Shown here piece by piece: positions 52,490-61,684 of a stretch of 64,000 nt of DNA. Made by a program: the position numbers and the translations under genes. The notes beneath the pieces were generated by a model. That model made no database searches and had not been told where the DNA came from. It saw only the letters and a program-made list of their open reading frames with translations. How positions within the stretch are numbered: the stretch's first letter is position 1; each line of letters opens with the position of its first letter. The DNA comes from Verrucomicrobium sp. BvORR106 (GTDB taxonomy: Bacteria; Verrucomicrobiota; Verrucomicrobiia; Verrucomicrobiales; Verrucomicrobiaceae), in contig NZ_BATR01000031.1 in assembly GCF_000739655.1 (NCBI RefSeq), positions 1 to 64,000 of the forward strand, in the 5' to 3' direction.

Positions 52490-54754
52490 ATGTCAGACGC
52501 CGCCCCTGATGCCCTCTCCCCCGTCACCTGGATGGACGGGCTGGCGGAGTTTCTCGCCAACGAGCACGGAGTGGAGGCCATCCTCCTGCACCCAGAGCAG
52601 CGCAAGGTGAGCCTCGCTACCCTGGGCACGGTGGACACTGCCGCCCTGTCGGAGCGGCTCAACGAGGTGCTGAAGGAGCTGGATACCCAGTGGTCTGCGC
52701 ATGGTGAGCCCGATGGCACCCTGCCGCCTGGCGGCCCCTTCTCCCTCCAAGTCCGCCAACTGCCGGACGATGCAGTGCTGATCGAAAAGCCGAGCTGCCC
52801 CACCGCGCCGAGGTTTTGGAAGTGGCGCGAGTTCTCCTGGCCGGAGCCAGATGAGCTGGAAGACCACAGCCGGGAGGAATGGCAGACCCTCGCCTGGCAG
52901 GCGGGCATTTGCGGTGTCGCGCTGGTGGCTGGCTGGACGCTGGAGCATACCGGCGTGCCCAAGTCTTTCTGGATCGCCAGCTATGTGGTGTCGATCATCG
53001 CCGGGGGCTGGGACGCTGCGAAAGATGCCTCGGGCAAAGTCCTCAAGGGCCAGTTCGACATTCATTTCCTCATGCTGGCCGTGGCCGTGGGGGCCATGGC
53101 GATTGGTGCCTGGCATGAGGGGGCACTGCTGCTTTTCCTGTTCTCCCTTTCTGGCGCGCTCGAGCATTATGCTCTGCATCGCACGCACCGGGAGATCAAC
53201 GCCCTGACCAAGGCAGCCCCCAAGATGGCGCGCGTCGTCCTGCCCGATGGCAAGACGGAAGACCGCCCGGTGGCCTCCCTCCAACCCGGCGATACGCTTC
53301 AAGTGCGACCGGATGAACTCTTCGCCGTGGATGCCTCCGTGCTGGAAGGCGAGACTGCGGCGGACGAATCCAATCTCACCGGTGAATCGGTACCCGTGGG
53401 CAAGCAGAAGGGGGATCAAGTGTACAGTGGTACCTTGAACCTCTGGGGGGTGGTGAAAGTGAAGGTGGAGCGCCGGGCGGAGCAGAGCTCCCTGCAAAAG
53501 ATCATCGCCCTCATCCAGCACGCCCAACATCTGCGCGCGCCCAGCGAGCGTTTCACCGACAAGTTTGGCACTCGCTACACCTGGCTGGTGATGGGCATCA
53601 CCGCTGCCATGTTCTTCATCTGGTGGCTCGCCTTGGGGAAACCTCCCTTCCAGAACATCGGCGAGGAGAAGTCCGCCTTCTATCGCGCCATGACGCTGCT
53701 GGTGGTGATGTCCCCTTGTGCGCTGGCGTTGAGCATTCCCTCCGCCATCCTGGCCGCGATCGCCTGGGGTGCCCGCCATGGCATCCTCTTCCGCGGAGGC
53801 GCGGCCATCGAAAAGCTGGCCGAGGTGCATGTGGTGGCCATGGACAAGACGGGCACGCTCACGGAGGGCGAGCTCCGCGTGACCAGTGTGGAGAGCTTCC
53901 CACCCGGTCGCGAGACCGAGGTGGCCCGCATTGCCTTCACCCTGGACGGCCAGTCCAACCACCCCATCTCCCGCGCCATCACCGCGCATGGCAAAAGTTT
54001 GGGGCTAGAACCTTATCCCGTCACCGAGTTCCAGCGTCTCACGGGAGCGGGCCTGAGAGGTCGCGTCAATGGAGAGGTCTGCTATGTGGGTCGGCGGGAA
54101 CTGATGCAGCAGGGCGACTTCTCCCAATGGCTCGACAAGATCCCGGACACGCCACTGGGTTATTCGGAAGTCTGGGTGCTCAGCCCTCAAGGCGTGGGAC
54201 GGATCTTGTTGCAAGACACCATCCGGCAGGGCAGCAAGGGTGTGCTGGCGCGCCTTCATGCCGAGGGCGTGCGCACCATCATGCTCACCGGCGACCGACG
54301 CGCTGCCGCCGAGCAGGTGGCCAAAGACATCGGCCTGGATGAAGTGCGCGCTGGCCTAAAACCCGAGGACAAGGTCGCCGCCATCAAGGCCATGACCGAT
54401 GCCGGTGAGAAGGTGGCCATGGTGGGCGATGGCGTGAACGACGCGCCCAGCCTGGCCGCTGCCTATGTGAGCGTGGCCATGGGCGCACGTGGTTCCGATG
54501 CCGCGCTGGAGCAAAGCGACGTGGTGCTCATGCAGGACCGCATCGAGAAGCTGCTGACCGCAAGGGACCTGAGCCTCAAGGCCCGGCGGGTCATCAAACA
54601 GAACCTCGTTATTTCCTTGGGCGCCATCGCCCTGGCTTCGCTGGCGTCCATCCTCGGCTGGCTCCCGCTCACGCTCGGCGTGCTCGCGCATGAAGGCAGC
54701 ACCGTGGTGGTGTGCCTGAACAGCCTGCGGTTGTTGTTGGGGAAGGAGAAGTGA
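52490..54754 (+). CDS. P1B-type metal-transporting ATPase, SPC/HEGST class (P1B-4-like)
   Basis: The 754-residue protein has the P-type motifs TGES (297-300), DKTGTLT (452-458, Asp452 phosphorylated), an HP-type motif (NHPIS) and GDGVNDAP. The transmembrane metal site is SPC (408-410) instead of CPC, and the last helix has HEGST near 734. These are the P1B-4 signatures of Co2+/Zn2+/Fe2+ exporters. The N-terminal ~100 residues look like a degenerate heavy-metal-binding domain without a CxxC motif. It should pump a divalent metal out across the inner membrane. The gene stands alone, with no visible regulator next to it. Confidence 0.85.
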   Translation: MSDAAPDALSPVTWMDGLAEFLANEHGVEAILLHPEQRKVSLATLGTVDTAALSERLNEVLKELDTQWSAHGEPDGTLPPGGPFSLQVRQLPDDAVLIEKPSCPTAPRFWKWREFSWPEPDELEDHSREEWQTLAWQAGICGVALVAGWTLEHTGVPKSFWIASYVVSIIAGGWDAAKDASGKVLKGQFDIHFLMLAVAVGAMAIGAWHEGALLLFLFSLSGALEHYALHRTHREINALTKAAPKMARVVLPDGKTEDRPVASLQPGDTLQVRPDELFAVDASVLEGETAADESNLTGESVPVGKQKGDQVYSGTLNLWGVVKVKVERRAEQSSLQKIIALIQHAQHLRAPSERFTDKFGTRYTWLVMGITAAMFFIWWLALGKPPFQNIGEEKSAFYRAMTLLVVMSPCALALSIPSAILAAIAWGARHGILFRGGAAIEKLAEVHVVAMDKTGTLTEGELRVTSVESFPPGRETEVARIAFTLDGQSNHPISRAITAHGKSLGLEPYPVTEFQRLTGAGLRGRVNGEVCYVGRRELMQQGDFSQWLDKIPDTPLGYSEVWVLSPQGVGRILLQDTIRQGSKGVLARLHAEGVRTIMLTGDRRAAAEQVAKDIGLDEVRAGLKPEDKVAAIKAMTDAGEKVAMVGDGVNDAPSLAAAYVSVAMGARGSDAALEQSDVVLMQDRIEKLLTARDLSLKARRVIKQNLVISLGAIALASLASILGWLPLTLGVLAHEGSTVVVCLNSLRLLLGKEK

Positions 54755-54858
54755 GGGCGGCATAGAGCAAGAGGCCCAAGCGCCGCCAAAGCGGCCATTC
54801 ACCCGGCCTCCGATGTCAAAGGCCTTTCGGCAATTCAAACTTCCTCAAGCATCCAACA

Positions 54859-54907
54859 CCTGGCGGCGCAGCCGCTTTGGGACTGCGGTGAGCATCACCG
54901 CTTTTGG
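54859..54907 (+). repeat. Diverged copy of the 51-bp intergenic repeat
   Basis: It starts with CCTGGCGGCGCAGCCGCTTT and ends with CATCACCGCTTTT. By eye it is roughly 70% identical to the copies near 33 kb, so it shows an older member of the same family. Confidence 0.55.
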
Positions 54908-55000
54908 AAGTCCTGTGTGAAGCAGGCGGCGGTTGAGTGGAGCGGAGGAAATGGGGCGAGCACGATGGGCTTCGGTGGAGGTCTATTGGTTCAAGCACCT

Positions 55001-55062
55001 CACAAGGCGTAGCAAAAGCGGCGGTTCCCGCACGCACTCCAAAGATGCTTCGCATCCAGGTG
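55001..55062 (+). repeat. 62-bp intergenic repeat, copy 2
   Basis: It matches 33286-33347 at 59 of 62 positions, including the internal hairpin GATGC-TTC-GCATC. Confidence 0.8.
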
Positions 55063-55177
55063 CAGGTCGTTCTTCATATCAAGACTGCTGTTTGGGCCTC
55101 CGGATCCCACGTGGTTCATGAGCCAACGGTCTACGATCGTAGCGAGTGCAACCCATGGAAACGCGCCACATCACCTG

Positions 55178-55282
55178 CTACCGCGGAGCGGTATGCCCAT
55201 CGCATGGCAAACCCCGGACGACCATCCCGCGATGCACCCAGCAGCCCCCTTGTCCCCCTGTCGGCCTACCGCTCCGCGGTAG
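55178..55282. repeat. Perfect 16-bp inverted repeat
   Basis: The arms 55178-55193 (CTACCGCGGAGCGGTA) and 55267-55282 are exact reverse complements with a 73-bp spacer. Confidence 0.75.
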
Positions 55283-55380
55283 ATTTCCCAACACCACATA
55301 CCATGGGTAGTCCTCGCTCCACTCGGCCGACCCATGGCTATGCATGGCGAACCCTCCGGGTTCATGAGCCAACCCGGAAC

Positions 55381-55516
55381 CGCCGCACCGCCGCACCGCC
55401 GCACCGCCGCACCGCCGCACCGACACACCGACACACCGACACACCGACACACCGACACACCGACACACCGACACACCGACACACCGACACACCGATTTAC
55501 TGAATTACCGAATTAC
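55381..55516. repeat. Octamer tandem array that enters the 3' end of the FUSC gene
   Basis: Five units of CGCCGCAC (55381-55420) are followed by nine units of CGACACAC (55421-55492). Three diverged units follow (CGATTTAC, TGAATTAC, CGAATTAC). The last of these encode the final residues and the TAA stop of the minus-strand FUSC gene. The unit is not a multiple of three. It is too short and regular to be a CRISPR array and has no spacers. Confidence 0.9.
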
Positions 55517-57602
55517 CGCCTCCCCCCTTCCCCGCCAGGTCCAGCGCCCGGGCTTCGGTCAGCACCGCCAACATGGCATGGGGCCGTTCGTAACGGTTGC
55601 CTTTTGCGCGGCATTCGATTGGCCTGCTGCCAACATTTTCCACTGCCGCCGCCACGCCTTCGAGGAGGCTTTTGATCTCCGCCACCACCTCCGCACAATC
55701 ACAGTCCTCCGGGGCGAGCCCCGCCTCCATCTGTACGGCGAGGGCGCTGATGGCCCGGGTGACACGGTCATTGGCGGTCACCAATCCGGTGGCAGCGGGG
55801 CTGTCGTGGGCACCACCCGGCTCGGCCAGCAGACGCTGCAGACTCGCAGCGGCGCGGCTTGCCTCACGTTCCGCCACCTGCTTGGCCCGGACGATGTGCT
55901 GGTGAAAAGTCCCGCGGGCCCTGAATTCACGGGCCACTTCATCAAAATAGGCCGCATTGGCCCGGATCGCGGCGGCCATGAGCCCCGGGAATCGCTGCCG
56001 CTCGGACACCGGCCAGAACCAGGCCGCCGCCACGAGGGCCAGGACGGCACCGGCCAGGTTCGAGAGCAAACGCCCCGCCGTGAAATCCAGGTGGACCGGC
56101 ACATGCAGCTCCGTGAGAAGCACGATCATGGTGGTGACAAAGAACACCGCCAGGCCGTAGCGGCGCTTCAGGAAATAAGCGAAGGCAAAGGCCGCGGACA
56201 CCGTCAGCCCCGCCAGCAGCCATTGCGGGAGCGGCACGAACAGGGTGGCGCTGCCGAGCAAGGCGCCCGCCACAGTGCCGGTCACCCGCTGAAAGGCGCG
56301 CTGGCGGGTCGCCCCATAATCGGGCTGCAGCACCACGATGATGGCGAAGGCCATCCAGTAGCCCCGGGGAACGGCCCAGTGCAGATACGCCGCCACGGCC
56401 AGCGTCGTGAGCAGGGCCATGCGGAGCGCATAGCGGACCAGTGAAGGATCCGGAAAAGGCACGGAGTTCAACCACGACGCAATAGCGGGCATGGAAGCGC
56501 GGCTCAGATCCGGCAGATGCTGGGGGATGGTGGCCGGGATGTCCGAATGCTCGACCGTGGGAGTCAGCGAAGCCTCCAATGAAGTGAGCTGGCGTCCCAT
56601 CGCCTCAAAGAGCCGGCGGTGTGAACCAGCCCCCGGCAATTCCTCAGGAACCTGACCTTCCTCATCCTCGCGGGCCATCACCTCCATCAGGTGGCGGCAG
56701 GTCTGAATGCGGGCACGGGTGGCGGCCAGATTCCGCTCCTGGTGCGTGATGAGCGTGATGGCCACGGACCGGCCCAGGTTGGCCAGCTCCTTGAGCACCG
56801 CCTCCCTGGCCGCCTTGCGCCCGGGTGGCTCCGCCGCAGGTCCGTCTGCGACGATCCGGTTGTATGAAAGGGTGTGCCATGCCGCGGCCTGAGTAGCGAG
56901 GTGGGCCGACTCATGCACCATCTCCTCCAGGTGACTGATGAGCACCGGGCTATTGCGGCTCCGCGCCGCGTTCAAGGCTGCGGCGGCACGGTCGAGGGTG
57001 TCCCGCAGCACCCGTTGTTTCACCGCCCACTCATCGCCCACGCCCTGACCGGTCTGAATCAGAGCAAGGTAGAGGTCAGACGCCGCCACCCAGGTATCTG
57101 CGACCGCATGACGCAGCGGATGCTGCGGACGAAAGGCCCACAACCCCAGCTGGAGGACAGCCGCACCCGTCCCTCCCAAGGCAGTCCACAACGCCATCTG
57201 CCCCGCCGTGGCGCCATGCGATGGCCCTTCCAGTGCCAGCAGGAAGAGCAGCGCCGAATCAATCCCCAAAGGCGGTCCGTAGTCCGTGCTGACATGCCGC
57301 CACACCCCGCTCAACAAGGCGAGAAGCCCGATGCCAGCCACCGCGGCCGGCAGATGGTGAGCGGCCAGTCCTCCCAGAAACGCTGCCCCGGAGATGACGC
57401 TGATCATCACCGCCATGACCAGCACCCGCTGCGGATAAGCTCCCCGCAGTTGGGGCATGCTCAGCCCCAGCGCCGCGGTCGCGGCGTACTGGGCAGCCAG
57501 CGGTGCGCCGGCCAGGGCACAGACCATCAACGCACTGGCAAAGGCGGTCGTGGCCCGGGTGGCCCGGGCCAGGTCAGGCTGGAGGGCGGACCTTTCAAGC
57601 AT
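55497..57602 (-). CDS. FUSC family membrane protein (YccS-like)
   Basis: The 701-residue protein has two blocks of membrane helices (about 20-170 and about 400-520) with the FUSC pattern. The second block carries VPRGYWMAFAIIVVLQPDYGATRQRAFQR, the fusaric-acid-resistance signature. A charged cytoplasmic region lies between the two blocks and at the C terminus. Such proteins are thought to export aromatic acids or other organic solutes; the substrate is not known. The 3' end reads through degenerate units of the octamer array, so its last five residues (NSVIQ) come from repeat DNA. It is followed on the same strand, upstream, by a GT9-like gene. Confidence 0.8.
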   Translation of the reverse strand: MLERSALQPDLARATRATTAFASALMVCALAGAPLAAQYAATAALGLSMPQLRGAYPQRVLVMAVMISVISGAAFLGGLAAHHLPAAVAGIGLLALLSGVWRHVSTDYGPPLGIDSALLFLLALEGPSHGATAGQMALWTALGGTGAAVLQLGLWAFRPQHPLRHAVADTWVAASDLYLALIQTGQGVGDEWAVKQRVLRDTLDRAAAALNAARSRNSPVLISHLEEMVHESAHLATQAAAWHTLSYNRIVADGPAAEPPGRKAAREAVLKELANLGRSVAITLITHQERNLAATRARIQTCRHLMEVMAREDEEGQVPEELPGAGSHRRLFEAMGRQLTSLEASLTPTVEHSDIPATIPQHLPDLSRASMPAIASWLNSVPFPDPSLVRYALRMALLTTLAVAAYLHWAVPRGYWMAFAIIVVLQPDYGATRQRAFQRVTGTVAGALLGSATLFVPLPQWLLAGLTVSAAFAFAYFLKRRYGLAVFFVTTMIVLLTELHVPVHLDFTAGRLLSNLAGAVLALVAAAWFWPVSERQRFPGLMAAAIRANAAYFDEVAREFRARGTFHQHIVRAKQVAEREASRAAASLQRLLAEPGGAHDSPAATGLVTANDRVTRAISALAVQMEAGLAPEDCDCAEVVAEIKSLLEGVAAAVENVGSRPIECRAKGNRYERPHAMLAVLTEARALDLAGKGGGGNSVIQ

Positions 57603-57632
57603 GAGAGGGAAGGAGGAAACCGATTCCGGACA

Positions 57633-58448
57633 TCATTGCCAGCGCGCCAGGAAAGTACGCAGTTCATGCACAACCGCCTCGGAAAAGGCGCGGCCCAGGC
57701 AATCGGCGCGCTTCATGCCAAAGGCATATTGGGACGGCGGAGTCCCGCAGGCATCCTTGCAGTCTGCCGGGTAGAAGGTGGCCACAGGTTTGTCCTCAAA
57801 CCAGGCCGCCTGCACCAGGCTGGAAAAGCTGCCCACCAGCGCACGGCTGGTTTTCACAAGGTTGAGCGTCGCCGGCGTGGAGAGGCTGTCGAGCACTGTG
57901 ATATTACCGCCCTCCCATTGGTGGGCATCTTCCTCCCCGTGCAGAGCCCCCGGACCGGCCTTCCCCCGGAGATAACTCCGCGTGACCAGGAAAACCGGAC
58001 AGGGCTGCTCCCGCAACACCGGAACGATGCGCTCCATCAGGCCAGCGGGGAGACCGCGATACCGGTTGTTTCCTGCAAACGGCTGGAAGACGATGTGCCC
58101 GGTGGAATCCACGTTGTCCGGGGCATTGAACACCGGCCGGAAGCCGGGGCTGGCCGGATCCCGCACAAGACTGGCATGGTCCACCCCGGCAAAGCGGCAG
58201 ATCCTTTCGTTCATCTCACGGGGGCTCAGCTTCTTTCCCACCAGTTCCTGGTATTTGTGCCCCAGATCATAGAGGACAAACTGGGTGGCGTTCCGATGAA
58301 AGCGGAAGAGCTCGATCGAAAAGGGATTGTGCGAGGCCACCACCACGGGCACTGGGCTGGAGGCCTCCTCCAGATGCTGAAGGCTGCGGGTCAGGTAGCA
58401 GGTGCGAATGATGTCCCCCAGACCTGCGGTAAAGATAACTGGACGCAT
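57633..58448 (-). CDS. GT9-like (heptosyltransferase-type) protein
   Basis: The 271-residue protein starts with MRPVIFTAGLGDIIRTCYLT, which resembles the N-terminal GxGD-type loop of GT9 heptosyltransferases. It has a C-terminal-type segment FQPFAGNNRYRGLP and a late VGSFSSLVQAA. It is shorter than typical GT9 enzymes (about 340 residues) and only weakly similar, so a related glycosyltransferase or a non-catalytic relative is possible. The ATG at 58448 is chosen because the upstream frame is Trp/Arg-rich and antisense-like. It lies 30 bp upstream of the FUSC gene on the same strand. Confidence 0.6.
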   Translation of the reverse strand: MRPVIFTAGLGDIIRTCYLTRSLQHLEEASSPVPVVVASHNPFSIELFRFHRNATQFVLYDLGHKYQELVGKKLSPREMNERICRFAGVDHASLVRDPASPGFRPVFNAPDNVDSTGHIVFQPFAGNNRYRGLPAGLMERIVPVLREQPCPVFLVTRSYLRGKAGPGALHGEEDAHQWEGGNITVLDSLSTPATLNLVKTSRALVGSFSSLVQAAWFEDKPVATFYPADCKDACGTPPSQYAFGMKRADCLGRAFSEAVVHELRTFLARWQ

Positions 58449-58506
58449 GATGTCAAAACTGCCAGCGCGGTGGGTCACTCTGAGGCCCACCGCTGGCCAT
58501 GCTATT

Positions 58507-59928
58507 TTACTTCGCAGTCTTGAGCTTCTGCAAGAGCCTTGCTGCGGTGTCCACCAACATCTCTCCGGAGCCTGCGGCACAACGGGCACTGACCACCTCA
58601 TAGGCCCCCTGGCCATAGGCACGCTTGGTGGGAATGTAGCCGATGGAGCCGTTGGCCAGCTCCGCAATGAAGGTGTGTTTAAAAGGCGACAGCTTCTTAA
58701 TATCCAGCCCCAGCTCCACGAAGATCTCCCCCGGCAGGCTGACCACGGCCACCTCATCCCCAATGGCGATGACCTGTACCTCCACCTCCCACGGGGCTCC
58801 CTTGCGCCCCTCCACATCCACCACCTTGAAGGCGTCCACCTGATCCAAGAACGCCGGCTTCTTCTCTCCCGTGATGACTTCCTGCATGATGGTCGTCGCC
58901 TTCTGCACCTGCTCTGGCGTGATGGTGGGCAGAGGAAGCTTCACCACTTCGCGAGCGATCCTCAATTGATCACCGCCTGCGGGTTTGAGCTCGCGTGCTG
59001 CTTTGAAGACATTTGCCGCGAGAATGGTGCCAATGCGCGTGGCCTCACCGGGGCCCTTCTGCGGAGCATCCCAGTTCACATCGCGATGGTTGATGTTCCC
59101 ACACGCGCCGTTGGCAAAGAGGGTCACACTCTCCCCGCCGCGCCAGGCCCCCACCAGCCCAGCCATGACCCCGGGGTAGTCGGCGGACACACGAGTGCCG
59201 CCCACTGTGTCTGGGTGCATGGCGAAGTTTACCAGCGTGGCGAGGGGTTTGCCCTTGGGATCATTCACCGCCAAGACCAGGACCTCTGGATCAATCGGGC
59301 CCGCCGCTTCCACGATGTTTGGGTCCTGCTTGCGGGGGTTCCAGGCCACGGAGCCGTCCTTTAAAAAGAAGCGCCGGTTGAAGGCGAGATTCTTCTCCGA
59401 GGCTCGACCAAGAGAAAGGGATGCAGGGCTCAGCCTTACCTGAGCCTGCTCCACGCACTCTGCGATCAATCCCGGGAGGCTGGCGTTGTACTGGCGGGTG
59501 ATGTCTTTGCCCCCTCCGAAGACGTTGTCGCGTGGTCCGCGTCCCGTGATGACAGGTGCGGTGTGGGTGTGCGAGGCCGTGATCAGCACATGATCGGCCG
59601 GAATCCCCGTCTGCTCCTGGACCACCTTGCGAGTGGCCTCGACCATGGGTGCGGACGTGGTGATCAGATCCAGCGTGACCACTGCGGCCTTCGTGCCGTC
59701 TTTCTCAAACACCAGCGCCCGGGCGAAGAGATCGTCCAGCACCCCTTCTGAGCCACGCTCGTTGTAATAGCCCGCGAGGGGGATGCCGTCCGGAGGCGTG
59801 ATTTTAATCTGGGCCGCGCCCACTCTGAGCTCTGCCGCACCCAGCATGGCGGGCAGAGCCAGGCAGGAGGTGATGCCTGCCAGCAACAATGAGGCGGACT
59901 GATGGGATGGAAGGAATCGTGCGCGCAT
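58507..59928 (-). CDS. Neutral/alkaline ceramidase-like secreted hydrolase
   Basis: The 473-residue protein has a signal peptide (LLAGITSCLALPAMLGA) and the N-terminal domain of the neutral ceramidase family: GAAQIKITPPDGIPLAGYYN, then VLITASHTHTAPV with the zinc-binding His-x-His, and NFAMHPDTVGG. Verrucomicrobiota carry many such proteins, often without true ceramidase activity shown. It should act in the periplasm or outside the cell as a metal-dependent amidase. It is shorter than full ceramidases and lacks the C-terminal Ig-like domain, so the substrate may differ. It is divergent from a PQQ propeller gene. Confidence 0.75.
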   Translation of the reverse strand: MRARFLPSHQSASLLLAGITSCLALPAMLGAAELRVGAAQIKITPPDGIPLAGYYNERGSEGVLDDLFARALVFEKDGTKAAVVTLDLITTSAPMVEATRKVVQEQTGIPADHVLITASHTHTAPVITGRGPRDNVFGGGKDITRQYNASLPGLIAECVEQAQVRLSPASLSLGRASEKNLAFNRRFFLKDGSVAWNPRKQDPNIVEAAGPIDPEVLVLAVNDPKGKPLATLVNFAMHPDTVGGTRVSADYPGVMAGLVGAWRGGESVTLFANGACGNINHRDVNWDAPQKGPGEATRIGTILAANVFKAARELKPAGGDQLRIAREVVKLPLPTITPEQVQKATTIMQEVITGEKKPAFLDQVDAFKVVDVEGRKGAPWEVEVQVIAIGDEVAVVSLPGEIFVELGLDIKKLSPFKHTFIAELANGSIGYIPTKRAYGQGAYEVVSARCAAGSGEMLVDTAARLLQKLKTAK

Positions 59929-60072
59929 GAGGGTGAAAGGTACGTGGCATCTTTACAGCAGTTTTCTCCAAGCAACGCAAGTGTGCGCTGGGATGGCAGC
60001 AACCATGTGGCCGCGACCGGGTTTCATCCCCCAACTGGATCTGCCCTGTGGCGATCAATCTCTCCTCCTGCC

Positions 60073-61386
60073 ATGAATCCGAATGCTGCCGTGCGTCTGT
60101 TTGCCTGCTGGATCTCGATCTCAGCCTTCACGGAGCTCACCGCTCCGCAGGCCTCCGCCAACTGGCCCCAGTTCCGCGGTCCAAACCGGGACGCGGTGAG
60201 TGACGATGCCCTGGTGCCTTCCACCTGGAGTGGCTCCCAAAACTTGAAGTGGAAACTGGATCTGCCCGGCCAGGGCGCCTCCAGCCCGGTGATCTGGGGA
60301 GACACCGTCTTCGTGACCTGTTTCTCCGGTCAGCAGGAGAGCGGCGATGTATCCCGCCTGGTACGACACGTCATCGCGGTGGACCGCACCACTGGCAAAA
60401 AGAAATGGCAGAAGGACTTCCCGGCACCACACCCGGACGATCCGTGGCAGGGCATGATCCGGGAGCACGGCTATGCCAGCAGCACACCGGTGACCGATGG
60501 CAAAACTCTCTACGTGCACTTTGGCAAAGGGGGTGTGGTGGCTCTGGACTTCAGCGGCAAGGAGCTCTGGCGGGCCGATACCGGCAAGGAATCCAATCAG
60601 CGCCGCTGGGGAGCGGGTGGATCGCCGCTGCTCTGGCAGAATCTGATGATCGTGAATGCCTCTGATGAAGGGCAGGCACTGGTGGCGTTCGACAAGACGA
60701 CCGGCAAGCAAGTCTGGCGTCAGGAGTCATCCCTGCTGGACCTTGCCTTCAGTTCGCCCCAGGTCCTGAAGCGCCAGGACGGCAAGGAAGACCTTCTGTT
60801 TGCCGCGCCGGGCGAGCTCTGGGGCATGAACCCCGCATCGGGCAAACTCCGCTGGTATGCCGAGACGGGGCTCACAGGAAATATCTCCCCTGATCCCCTC
60901 ACCCAAGGCGAGACGGTTTACGTCTTTGGGGGATTCCCCGGCACCGGCCGGGTGGCCGTTCAGGCCGGCAGCAAAGGGGCGGTGGCGGAGTCAGGCATAT
61001 TGTGGCGGGACAACAGCTCCAGCTATGTGCCCACCCCCGTGCTGCACAACGGACGCCTGTATGTGGTGAACGACCAGGGCTTTGCCTGGTGCGCCGATGC
61101 CAAAACTGGCACTGAGCTCTACCGCGAACGCGTGGGCGGTGGCAGCACCGGCCGGGGTCGCGGCAAGCCGTTCTATGCCTCTCCGATCCTCGTGGGCGAC
61201 AAGATCTTCGCCGTGAGTCGGCGACAGGGCACCTTTGTCCTCGCGGCCAAACCCCAGTTTGAGCTGCTGGCCACCAATGTCATTGCAGGAGATGACACCG
61301 ACTTCAATGCCACGCCTGCGGTGAGCGATGGCTGCCTGTATCTGCGCTCCAATCAGGCGCTCTACTGCGTGGGTTCAGGAAAGTAA
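60073..61386 (+). CDS. Secreted PQQ-type beta-propeller protein
   Basis: The 437-residue protein has a signal peptide (LFACWISISAFTELTAPQASA) followed by WPQFRGPNRDAVSDD, the common N terminus of Verrucomicrobiota/Planctomycetota PQQ-like propeller proteins. Propeller blades follow (for example GDTVFVTCFSGQQ, then DGKTLYVHFGKGGVVALDFSGKELW). No catalytic domain outside the propeller is seen, so it is probably a binding or scaffold protein in the periplasm rather than a proven dehydrogenase. The ATG at 60073 begins the signal peptide. It is divergent from the ceramidase-like gene. Confidence 0.8.
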   Translation: MNPNAAVRLFACWISISAFTELTAPQASANWPQFRGPNRDAVSDDALVPSTWSGSQNLKWKLDLPGQGASSPVIWGDTVFVTCFSGQQESGDVSRLVRHVIAVDRTTGKKKWQKDFPAPHPDDPWQGMIREHGYASSTPVTDGKTLYVHFGKGGVVALDFSGKELWRADTGKESNQRRWGAGGSPLLWQNLMIVNASDEGQALVAFDKTTGKQVWRQESSLLDLAFSSPQVLKRQDGKEDLLFAAPGELWGMNPASGKLRWYAETGLTGNISPDPLTQGETVYVFGGFPGTGRVAVQAGSKGAVAESGILWRDNSSSYVPTPVLHNGRLYVVNDQGFAWCADAKTGTELYRERVGGGSTGRGRGKPFYASPILVGDKIFAVSRRQGTFVLAAKPQFELLATNVIAGDDTDFNATPAVSDGCLYLRSNQALYCVGSGK

Positions 61387-61560
61387 GGGTGTGAAGGGGC
61401 GGGCCTGAGTTTGAGAAGTCGATTGAGCAGAAGGAAGACGTATGGTTGACCACCCGCCAGGTTGTGGCTGGTATCTTGCCAAGAAGCCTCAACGCTCAAC
61501 GCGAAACTGCCTTCAGACCGCCACAACTCCTTCGGAGTAGCATTCTCCAACACCACCTAC

Positions 61561-61599
61561 CCAACGTAGACTCGCTGGAAGCTCGTCAACGTTGGGCTT
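61561..61599 (-). repeat. 39-bp dispersed repeat, copy B
   Basis: It is the reverse complement of 7620-7658 with one mismatch. It lies on the outer side of the second 271-bp element, mirroring the first locus. Confidence 0.75.
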
Positions 61600-61684
61600 G
61601 AAGCCGAATCCTCTTCGAGGAAGAGCTGCAGGTCAGTTGGTTCCTTGGCGGCCACCCCATTCGCGCGATTGGTTTGATCTCCCC

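Larger units (their letters stand above)
54755..55380. other. Repeat-bearing intergenic region upstream of the octamer array
   Basis: No gene is supported. The region holds a diverged copy of the 51-bp repeat (54859-54907), one copy of the 62-bp repeat (55001-55062), a 16-bp inverted repeat pair (55178-55193 with 55267-55282) and a palindrome CTACGATCGTAG (55131-55142). A fragment at 54801-54825 recurs at 33374-33399. Confidence 0.7.

Noticed and set aside
55381-55516. CRISPR array
   Set aside because: The units are 8 bp with no spacers, so it is a simple tandem repeat. No cas gene is present.
56874-58523. 549-codon plus-strand open frame
   Set aside because: It is antisense to the FUSC and GT9-like genes and shows no domain or signal.
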